NCBI GenBank assembly: GCA_012064385.1
Contig: QRDG01001736.1
Span: forward strand, 163,411-227,410
Reading direction: 5' to 3'
DNA length: 64,000 nt
Origin: Puccinellia tenuiflora
Lineage: Eukaryota > Streptophyta > Magnoliopsida > Poales > Poaceae
Below, in pieces: positions 41,345-49,431 of this stretch. Each line of letters opens with the position of its first letter. Position 1 is the first letter of the stretch. The notes under the pieces were generated by a model. It was given only the letters and a program-made list of their open reading frames with translations, did no database searches and was not told the DNA's origin. A program made the translations under genes and the position numbers.

Positions 41345-42015
41345 CCAATGGTTGGATTTAGCCTACCCGCTGGCATGTTCCCTAACACAAGCCCTCGGGT
41401 AGGTTGAATCCAACCACTGGATTAGGGTGACACAATGATGAATTGTCGAGGAGGTGGGAGTGGTGGTGGTGGAAGTGGTAGCCATGCCCCTCGATCGGAT
41501 CCAAGCAGCTCCAAGGCTCTCTGATGATCTACAACATTCTCAACACTTTTTGGGACGGTCGTTAGATCATCAGAGAAGTCTTGGGGCCGTTTGGATCGAA
41601 GGTCGATTTGCTGCTCACGACGACGCGAGACGGATGCGCAAGCTTCCGGATGGGCAAAACCAGTGTTGGATCAGCCACATGACCCTATATGCAAATCATT
41701 CAGATTCCCGTCATACAGCCCAACGGTGCATTTGATATGCAGGCACTCACGAGCCACCGTTGGGCTGTATGACGGGGAAACCGTGTGCATTTGATAAAAG
41801 GTTTAATACATTAATTATTACTTGCGGCTGCTTGGATCGAAGGTCGATTTGCTGCTCACTTCACAGCCCTCAACAAAATACTTGCGGCTGTTCTATCTAC
41901 AAAATACTTCAGTTCATCGACCGAATACAAATCATTCGGATTCCCGTCATACAGCCCAACGGTGCATTTTATATGCAGGCACTCACAAGCCACCATTGGG
42001 CTGTATGACGGGGAA
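41345..42015 (+). ncRNA. Cluster of four stem-loops, possible miRNA-like precursor
   Basis: Stem 1 pairs 41345-41369 with 41396-41420 (25 bases, one mismatch and two G-U pairs if transcribed). Stem 2 pairs about 41498-41531 with 41563-41597 (about 34 bases, a few mismatches and a bulge). Stem 3 pairs 41705-41728 with 41755-41779 (24 bases, one bulge). Stem 4 pairs 41941-41964 with 41991-42015 and is a copy of stem 3 with one more mismatch. Loops are 26-31 bases. Stem size suits DCL1-type or DCL4-type cutting. It could be transcribed from the TATA box at 41281 or as the 3' part of the minus-strand gene ending at 42078. Expression is not known. Confidence 0.45.
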
Positions 42016-42040
42016 ACCGTGTGTAATTGTAATGCATAGT
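41590..42040. repeat. About 240-bp tandem duplication in the hairpin cluster
   Basis: GGATCGAAGGTCGATTTGCT starts at 41593 and 41834, and ATTCCCGTCATACAGCCCAA at 41704 and 41940, giving offsets of 241 and 236 bases. The duplication created stem 4 from stem 3. Confidence 0.8.
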
Positions 42041-42077
42041 CCTCATAAAACATACATTAATTGAAACTAACATACAA

Positions 42078-42730
42078 CTATCTAAATAATTTAAATCCAA
42101 CACCAAATGCGATCAAAATCGCAACTAAGGTAACTACTGAACCAACAACATAATGGTACCAAGCCTCCTGACTAATGGCATATTTTCTAATCTTTTTAAT
42201 CTTCAAGCGCATTGCATCCATCTTGATCTCATGGGCATGTGCGACGTCGGCAAGCTTCAACTCGTGTTCATCGATGATGTCGGCAAGCTTCAACTCCAAT
42301 TTCATCTTCTCTTCTAGGCATTGCAGACGAAGATCTTCACTTCTTTCCAATTTTGCTTTCAAATCATTGTTTTCTTTTACAAAAAACTCGACAATAGGGT
42401 CGGTTGGAATTTCCGGTTCAACTACCTCCTAGATAAAAGTGTCTATGTCAAGTTGGTAGGTATAGTTGTTATAAACACGAAATGAAACAAATAGTTATGA
42501 AAATATACCACATCCGAATCATAGACCGGACGAGGGACGACGGGGGCGGATATCAAAACCATGACACTATACATATAAAAAAACATAAGAAAATTATACA
42601 AGAAATAAATATGCTTTTAAATCATACAAATCATTTTTCTTAAAATAGAAGATAAAGAAAAAAGGCTCACCGAGGTGGTGCCGGTGACGAGACGATGCGG
42701 GCTATCGACGACGGTGAGGACGGGACGACA
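42078..42730 (-). CDS. Coiled-coil protein with C-terminal membrane anchor (CACTA cargo)
   Basis: Three exons join in frame: 42730-42671, 42566-42509 and 42428-42078. They give a proline-rich acidic N-terminal part (APVVPRPVYDSDV, EVVEPEIPTDPIVEFFVKEN), a long coiled coil with the repeat KLADIIDEHELKLADVAHAH, then IRKYAISQEAWYHYVVGSVV and a hydrophobic end TLVAILIAFGVGFKLF. A tail-anchored membrane protein is the simplest reading. Proteins of this design recur in Triticeae CACTA elements, without known function. More 5' exons probably lie beyond 42840 and were split by the solo LTR (see 45386-45490). No stop occurs in the three exons. Confidence 0.6.
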
Positions 42731-42882
42731 CTAAAATCCATAAATAATAAATTAATTTAAGCTCAAAATGCATATAAAAAATTACTCTCTAGCTTAGGCA
42801 TTTCATCAAACACCTTGCTAGCAACACAAAAAATAAAATGAGCTAAAGTTGCAACTTCGGAGGAAAGGATGATGTTGCTAAC

Positions 42883-45380
42883 TGAAAGTGCATGGTTGCC
42901 CCCATGCATGGTTTTGGTAATTAATGACAATCTCTATGGACTAATATCTGCATTGAGCTATATTTGTAGGTGTCCATTAGCTTGCTTGTCTCCATGTGTT
43001 GGAGTCAAGGTTTAGGGAAGAAGATCAAGGCCAAGGTGTTCGTCATCGAGAGAAAGGCCAAGTGAAGATATGCCGAAGGAGTGCTTTCCCCATCTTGGTG
43101 TATGGGGGAGCGTCATGTGAATCTTCACCAAGCAAGGCGCGATCAAGAAAGGTGGTTCGTCTTGAGGAGATGAAGATCTTCTTCTTCGACCTCAAGTGGA
43201 TTTATGCGCAAGGCAAAGGTATGATCTTGATAGGGTTTCTATTTTACCGGTCTCATGTTGTTTAGTGAGAGACCGGGTTATAGGATAGATAGCCGTACTA
43301 TCAAGAGGGGCTCTCGACCGAGTATCGTGATCGTATCGTTCGTGGAGAGCTCAAACCTTTGCATCCATGCAATCATCTTTATTGGTTCTTATGGCTTTTA
43401 TCCATGTGAGAATTTAGAGCTTGTGTTCATCTCCATACCAAGCTCTAGTTCATCAAAAACGGATCTCATGTATATCTTCTAGTCCATACCGGTTTGTCTC
43501 TTCTACGAGAGGTCAAACTCTCTCCTTATGTTTTCCTCCTCACATGATAGACTATGATGTGTATATGCATGATCTTGTAGGGCTTGTGATTATCTTCGAA
43601 ACAAGCCCAAGATCATAGAAAACGGAGTCTTGATGAAAAGCTTGTGCGTTTTCGGTGTTGGAGATTTTGCCGGTCCATCCGCTTGGAAAGGTTTCACCAT
43701 TCCATCCCTTTGCACAATCTCCCTTGCTTGTTTCAATATTTTGACTTTTTGTAGTGTAAGCTCTTGTCGTCCTCTTTCCAACAAAATTGGATTCACTCGA
43801 TTCGGAGCTTCCACGCAAAAGTTATTCAGTTTCAGGGTTTGCTGTTTTCACTGCTGGCCGGAAGTACCGGTCCCTGGACCGGTACTACCGCTGGGCACCT
43901 CCGGTGCCCAGTTCCGGTCCCTCTTCCGCTTATTTTTCCCAGGTACTGGATCTTTGAGTTCCCCCGAAATTTGGACCGGAAGTAGAACCGGAAGTACCGG
44001 GCCACCGGAAGTACCGGTGACCGTGGCGGTACTTCCGCTCTCTACTTCCGGTGGAAATTTCCCGTGGCACTTCCGCTTATGAAAATGGGCTTCTGTATCT
44101 TTTCCGGAAGTTGCACCGGAAGTATCACCGGTACTACCGGGAAACCGGAAGTACCGGCGCTTCCAGCGGAACTTCCGCCCTTGCGGGTTTTCCCTCTAGC
44201 CGTTGGTAGGTTTTTCTGCGCTTTTGTTCGGCTGATAGCCGTTGGGGATGTTTTTATATGGGGCGGTAGTACCGCCCTTTGGGCCGGTACTTCCGGTCCT
44301 GCGGGTTTCTGAGCCCCAACGGCCAGATTCCCAGGGCTCCCTTTTAAGGGGTCCTTCTTCCCCATTGGTTCAATACTTCTTCCAATCTTTTTGAACCTCT
44401 TCAAGCTCTCTCTCCTCCATTGTTGCACATCCTTGTGAGCTTGATTCCTCCACTTCCCTCCAATGATTCTTGCCCATCTTTAGGGAAACAAGAGAGGAGA
44501 TCTAGATCTACCATTCCACCAATCAAATCCTCCTCTAAGTGAGGGGAACCTAGTGGATCTAGATTTAGGGTTGCTTTGTGTTCTTCCCCTTGTTCTTCCT
44601 CTCAAATCCCTCCATAGCATTAGTTGCTTTGGTTGGATTTCGGAGTGAAGGACTTGACCACTTTGTGTGCTCTTGCCTTTTGCATTTGTTGCATCGGGTT
44701 GCTCTCCCTACGTGATTCGTGAAGATCGAAGTTGAGAAGCTTGTTACTCTTGGGTGCATTGTGTTCCCAAGAGCTTGTTGCCTCTTGGGTGCATTGTGTA
44801 CCCTAGACGGTTTGGAGGTGCCGCGAAGACTTCGCTTGTGAAGCTTCGGCACGAGTTTGGGAGCCCCCAATTGAGTTGTGGGAGTGTGCCCCAAGAAGAA
44901 GTTGTAAGGGCTCCGGAATCCGCCCCGAAGGATTCCGATAGTGGAAGGTGAACCAATCCCTTGGGTGAGGTTCATCGGAGAATAGGGTGAGGCCTTTGTG
45001 GCATCTTGAGTAGGCCTTTTGTGGCGAGATCACACCCCTCCAACGAGACGTACTCACTTAACAAGGAGGAACTCGGGAATACATCCTCGTCTCCGCGTGC
45101 CTCGGTTATTTCTATACCCGAGCTTTACTTATGCAATTTACATTGTGATAGCCTTCGTGCTTGAAGTTCATATCTTGCTATCACCTTGTTGCTTGATTTG
45201 CTTAGCATAAGTTGTTGGTGCACATAGGTGAACCTAGCATATTAGGTTGTTGGCTTGTTAATTTAAACACATAGTTTTATTCCGCAATTATCAAGCCCCT
45301 AATTAGAAAAAGTTTTAATCGCCTATTCACCCCCCCCCCCCCCCCCTCTAGGCGACATCCGGGCATAGCTTGTTCTTTCA
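42883..45380 (+). mobile_element. Solo LTR of a large LTR retrotransposon, 2498 bp
   Basis: It starts TGAAAGTGCATGG and ends GTTCTTTCA, so it has TG and CA limits with a short TGAAAG/CTTTCA inverted repeat. The 5-base duplication CTAAC flanks it (42878-42882 and 45381-45385). There is no primer binding site, gag or pol, so it is a solo LTR left by recombination. A C-run lies at about 45331-45347, and GGTACTTCCGG-type repeats fill 43860-44300. Short frames inside are not genes. Confidence 0.93.
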
Positions 45381-45385
45381 CTAAC

Positions 45386-45490
45386 CCTTGAATAGATGGG
45401 ATGCCTTCAATGCTCACAAATGGAGTAGAAAAATGGGCATTTACTTGAGTGAGTGAGAGGAAATGGAGGAGAAATAAGTGATGAACTCGA
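45386..45490 (-). pseudogene. Upstream exon of the coiled-coil cargo gene, cut by the LTR
   Basis: The minus strand reads LSLTQVNAHFSTPFVSIEGI then PSIQGL up to the CTAAC target site, and the frame appears to resume left of the solo LTR with TSSFPPKLQL before a stop (42877-42847). This suggests the LTR inserted into an exon. The start codon was not identified. Confidence 0.4.
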
Positions 45491-45529
45491 GCTCAAAAAA
45501 TGGTGGTGGCCTCGGGTGGAAGAAGATAT

Positions 45530-46140
45530 ATGTGCAGGGAAGACCTTTGATCTCGGTTCGGGTCACAAGCATTTGTCGCGGCTCGTATACCAGGCCGCGA
45601 CTAATGCTCGCGGCAGAAATTTGGGCAGTTTTCTTTGCCGCGGCAGAGAATTCATTTTCTTTTCTTTTATTTATTTATTTTCTTCATTTCAAAATAGTTT
45701 TCGTATATTTAGACACTACCACACATACAGTATGCTTTTGCATAAATATTAATGATTAAGTAATAATAATTGTTAACAAATAATAATCGTTGATCCACTT
45801 GGGCAAATTCAACAAATTTGTAGTCATTTAAATCCTTAGAATGTGTAGAACACTTTATAATAAAAAAAATTCATACGAGCACAAACTTGCTATTGCTGAA
45901 TATTCGTACGGACCAGAGATAATTATCAATATAAAGGGAAAACAAGTGCTAAATAAATCCAAAGATCACACAACTTTTTATAATTTCAATCAAACGTCTC
46001 ACATATGACAATTATTGTTAAGACGATCTAGATCGACACATTGAGACATACGCACATACCACCGAGACACCTCCTAGCAATCTCGTAGCCTAGGCGAGCG
46101 TACAGAGCGGCATACTTGATGCGATAAAAGCTCAATGGAA
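45530..46140. other. CACTA subterminal-like segment and AT-rich spacer
   Basis: The stretch 45530-45742 is similar, in the same orientation, to 29600-29859 at the left end of the block (GCGGCAGAAATTTGGGCA, TTCATTTTCTTTT and ATAGTTTTCGTATATTT). The rest is AT-rich spacer and 3' UTR of the exonuclease-like gene. It shows that at least two related CACTA copies contributed to the block. Confidence 0.55.
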
Positions 46141-46147
46141 AGTTGCC

Positions 46148-46726
46148 CTAACCTCTCGTGAGGTCCTCTTCTTCCTCCTTTTTCTTCTCGTCCTCCTTCT
46201 TCTTCTTCTTCTTCTTGTTGTTGATCTTCTTCTTCTTCTGAAGTGTTGTGCCAATAGTAAAATTGGCTAGAGCATAGAGACTCGGAAGATTAGGGTACGT
46301 TGGGTTAGGGTGAACGGCCCGCTGGAGGTCGACGGCGGACGGAATATGAATTCCGTAAGGCTCCAGCATACGTTGATCGTTGTTGATAGCCGCGCCACAG
46401 AATTTGATGGTTTTGTCCATCAAGAAGTCCTTGAGGGCCTGCGGCACCCGATCAGTGTAGCAAATATGGAACACCAACGTGTCGGTCTCCACAGAGAGTT
46501 GCAGGACAGCGGCACGCTGCCTCTCCTTGGGTGCGGCGTCGGTGAACTCGCAGTCGAGGCCCACGATCTTCTTCGGTGCGGCGTCGAGGTAGCGCCTCTT
46601 GACGTCACGGATCCATCTCTCCACGGTTGATGCGCGGAGAGTGACCACGACCTTGAAGTTCATGTTGACGGCGTCGTCCTTGTAGTGGAACACCTGGGAT
46701 CGAGGTGGGCGCGCAAGTGGCTCCAT
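46148..46726 (-). CDS. 3'-5' exonuclease-like (DEDD fold) CACTA cargo protein
   Basis: The 192-codon frame has FKVVVTLRASTVERWIRDVK, then VGLDCEFTDAAPKERQRAAV with the DxE of exonuclease motif I, then LQLSVETDTLVFHICYTDRV, and FCGAAINNDQRMLEPYGI with the motif II aspartate. This is the WRN or RNase D-like DEDD family, which removes nucleotides from 3' ends. The region where motif III (YxxxD) should lie is replaced by a lysine- and glutamate-rich tail (KKKKINNKKKKKKKEDEKKK), so activity is doubtful. I prefer the ATG at 46726, because an upstream in-frame ATG (46798) lies close to the TATA box. It is the rightmost cargo gene of the block. Confidence 0.75.
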   Translation of the reverse strand: MEPLARPPRSQVFHYKDDAVNMNFKVVVTLRASTVERWIRDVKRRYLDAAPKKIVGLDCEFTDAAPKERQRAAVLQLSVETDTLVFHICYTDRVPQALKDFLMDKTIKFCGAAINNDQRMLEPYGIHIPSAVDLQRAVHPNPTYPNLPSLYALANFTIGTTLQKKKKINNKKKKKKKEDEKKKEEEEDLTRG

Positions 46727-46815
46727 GACGCGCGGCAGCGATTCGAGAGAGGATTTTTGAGTAGAGAGATTACAGAGAGGAGATGGTGCATTTGGCAAAT
46801 GGCACTGTAGCTCTC

Positions 46816-46823
46816 TTATATAG
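46816..46823 (-). promoter_or_regulatory. TATA box of the exonuclease-like gene
   Basis: On the minus strand CTCTATATAAGAGAG lies about 90 bases before the preferred ATG at 46726. This places a start near 46790 and supports minus-strand transcription. Confidence 0.55.
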
Positions 46824-47268
46824 AGATAGCAAGGGAGATGAGGAGGCCGTGGTAATTAATCCAACCGTGTTCCCAAAATCAATTAATTTGATCAACCTCT
46901 TCGTTTTCCCGTGTGATCAACCTCTTCGTTTCCCCGTGTGATCAAGCGCGGGAACTCAAAGGCCTTCGAATCACGAACCGTCGCGGGAAGGCGCGGTATT
47001 ACTCCCGGTTCGAGACACGAACCGGGACAAAAGGTGGGGGCACATGTTCGCGGCGGCCGCAGATGCCTTTTGTCCCGGTTGGTATCTCAATCCGTGACAA
47101 AAGGTTCCTAACGAACCGCGACAAATGGGCCGCAAATTTCGGGGCGACGTGGCCGGACTTTTAGTCGCGGGTTGAGACACGTCCGCGACTAATGACCCGG
47201 GCGAAAGGCATGTTTTCTACTAGTGAACCAAGAAGCTGCATGAGCTCAACCAAGCCTTCGACAGTGCA

Positions 47269-48708
47269 TTACATCCAGAAGGCTTGAGCATCAAAATACC
47301 TATTGTATCTGGACACGCCGTATAAGCGAGCCGAGCGCCGAGCCGTGGCCACAGGCTCGCCGTCGTTCCCGCGCTCGACACGGAAAGCGGTCAGCCGGAG
47401 AAGACACTCCTTCTCCTCGGCCAACCACTCATACTTGTCCCTCAGGTATTCACCAGTCTCGTCAATGTCGATCAAGCTCTCCTCCAGCAACTCCTTCTCC
47501 AAGCGCTCCTGCTCCTTGTCCCCCTCTGGCGGCAGCAGGCGCTCCAAGAGACAGTACTCGCCGCCGCCTTCGCGCGGTGCCACGGGCACGAGCTTGGCAT
47601 CGAGGTGCCTCCAGCCATTAGCAATGTCCTCATCGAGCCGGAACAGCCTCTCCCCGCCGACCTTCCACTCCGCCGGGGCGGACATGATCTGGCCGAGGCA
47701 GAGGCGCCCGTCAGTGACGCGAGTATCCATGTCCCCGTCGTCCTCGTAGGCGGCGTGGAGACCTACCCACGCGTCCAGACCGCCGTCGTAGTGGGCCTGG
47801 CCGTCGACCGGCATCTCCCACTCGCCGCGCCGCGTCCACTCGAGGCTCGCCGTGCTGAAGGAGAAGGTGCCGGCGTCGAGCGGGCGACCGTCCCTGTCGT
47901 TCGTGGCTGCCACGGACACGAAGATCTCGTGGTCGTTCTGCGCCGGCGCGTGCCCCGCGTACGCCGTGACGTGGTTCGCCCAGAACGGAGGCGTCAGAGG
48001 TTCCCGGGGTCGCTGGCTCCAGGACCACCGCGAGTAGTAGGACAGCGGCATCCAGTTCTTCCACCCGCCGCCGTCCACGACGGAGTGTGGAGTCAGGCAG
48101 TGCACGCTCCCGCCGCTGTTCCACGAGTAGGACCTCCACGCCGGCTCGGACGCTGACTCGAGGATGTACAGCCTGCCCCCGACGGCCACGGCTGCCTTGT
48201 ACGCTTCCTCCCCCCTGAGGCCTTCCGGGAAGTGATGCGTGGCTTCCATCGCCAACGTCTCGGTGTTGTAGATGAGGAGCATGCGGCGGAAGTCGACGCA
48301 GTCGTCCTCCCACGCCCAACAGCCTATGTTGAGGCTGGCGCCTATGGCGACGATGCTGCTGCCCACGCCGGCGAACTGCACGCGCTCTCCGACCGTTGCA
48401 AGGGACACGCGGTGGACCGGAGGCTCCGGGAGTCGCCGTGCACCGCCGCCGTCCAGATCGTCGTCGCCGTCGAGGTCCAGCTTGTGGATGCCGTAGCCGT
48501 CCTCGTGGTCATCAAGCACCACGTATAGATGCCGCTTCACCTCCGCGTGCGGATCACCAGTGGAGTCGGAGGCGTATCCTCGTGAGCCGATCAAGTTGCT
48601 GCTGCCACGAAGGGCGGTCGGGCGGCTCGCACGGCTGCTGACAGGCCGGAGACGGGAGAGGAAGAGGCGGAGTGGCCGACTGAGGAGCGATCGCAACGCC
48701 CACGACAT
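47269..48708 (-). CDS. DUF1668 family protein, probably organelle-targeted
   Basis: An intact single-exon frame of 479 codons. The N-terminus (MSWALRSLLSRPLRLFLSRL, then RASRPTALRG and SRGYAS) is rich in arginine and serine without acidic residues, like a mitochondrial presequence. HLYVVLDDHEDGYGIHKLDL opens the domain; HRVSLATVGERVQFAGVGSS, RRMLLIYNTETLAMEATHHF, GTFSFSTASLEWTRRGEWEM and DGGLDAWVGLHAAYEDD follow, the repeated beta-rich pattern of grass DUF1668 proteins. The C-terminus has a glutamate-rich helix and a final AFWM. The molecular function of the family is unknown. The gene lies 44 bases from the CACTA block, so that insertion is in or next to its 3' UTR. Confidence 0.8.
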   Translation of the reverse strand: MSWALRSLLSRPLRLFLSRLRPVSSRASRPTALRGSSNLIGSRGYASDSTGDPHAEVKRHLYVVLDDHEDGYGIHKLDLDGDDDLDGGGARRLPEPPVHRVSLATVGERVQFAGVGSSIVAIGASLNIGCWAWEDDCVDFRRMLLIYNTETLAMEATHHFPEGLRGEEAYKAAVAVGGRLYILESASEPAWRSYSWNSGGSVHCLTPHSVVDGGGWKNWMPLSYYSRWSWSQRPREPLTPPFWANHVTAYAGHAPAQNDHEIFVSVAATNDRDGRPLDAGTFSFSTASLEWTRRGEWEMPVDGQAHYDGGLDAWVGLHAAYEDDGDMDTRVTDGRLCLGQIMSAPAEWKVGGERLFRLDEDIANGWRHLDAKLVPVAPREGGGEYCLLERLLPPEGDKEQERLEKELLEESLIDIDETGEYLRDKYEWLAEEKECLLRLTAFRVERGNDGEPVATARRSARLYGVSRYNRYFDAQAFWM

Positions 48709-49255
48709 TGCTTGCCGGCGGCCGGCGAGAGACTAGGGTTCGAAGGGAAACAAGGCAGATGGATGGATGTTCGATCGGGTGCCGCTGCTAGGTCTTTGAA
48801 ACTGGATACAGGTAACGCCGCCGCAACACAGCGATCGCAGGTGGTAGATCCTTTCCCTTGTTTTACAACTAAAAAAAAAATATTGTGACAGAAATTAAAC
48901 TATGGACTATTCGTCTATTCCCACCTTCTGTAATTTGTCAATTATCACTACCAACGAAAATTAAACAGAGCTTTAGGGCAACTTCTGCAGTATTTAGCCA
49001 ATTATAACTAGTGTGAAGGGAAACAAAACAGAGCAACACATGTTGAACATATGCTGTGGCCAACGAAATCAAGATCACAGATGTGGAGATATAAAGGCTC
49101 AATGTGCAGGTATAATCCTCACTGGCTTTCACAACACCTGCTGGCCTATTACATGCTGGGCAATTATTCGTCCAATGCACAACACGGTCACGACAACCTT
49201 ATGGGTTTGGCTACTGCTTGCTTGTACAAGGTTCCCTAAAGTTCACCGGTTTTAA
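48709..49255. other. Spacer between two minus-strand genes
   Basis: The stretch 48709-48800 is the 5' leader and proximal promoter of the DUF1668 gene (CTAGTCTCTCGCCGGCC). The rest has no gene. The 3' UTR of the CTD phosphatase gene probably ends around 49010-49260. Confidence 0.4.
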
Positions 49256-49431
49256 CAACTTACAACGAGAGCGAAATTATACATCCGTCCGGCGGTTCAG
49301 AATTAAATGACATGACTGCACAAGGGGCAAGGATTATGAATTTCAGATACAGTGCAGCCAAGACGATTTATCACTTCCATTCCTTTAAAGCAGTTGACAG
49401 CCTTCACTTTTTTGCGAGAGACGCTGCCACT

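Larger units (their letters stand above)
29447..47225 (-). mobile_element. Composite CACTA block, 17.8 kb
   Basis: The left end reads CACTAGTGGAGAC and the right end is the reverse complement of CACTAGTAGAAAAC. Both are flanked by AAC (29444-29446 and 47226-47228), and both subterminal regions carry TAGTCGCGG and CCGCGACTA repeats. Inside are four minus-strand cargo genes, another CACTA start (29860), a complete nested CACTA (35740-40398) and a solo LTR (42883-45380). No TNP2-type transposase was seen. The matching ends support one outer insertion, but the interior contains pieces of several CACTA families, so later insertions and deletions have shaped it. Confidence 0.75.

Noticed and set aside
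43630..44975. Frames of 128-150 codons inside the solo LTR
   Set aside because: They are translations of LTR sequence with GGTACTTCCGG-type repeats; the solo LTR has exact ends and a target duplication.
47605..48319. Frames of 183 and 202 codons overlapping the DUF1668 gene
   Set aside because: They are GC-driven shadow frames of the intact 479-codon gene, which has family motifs and a clean start.
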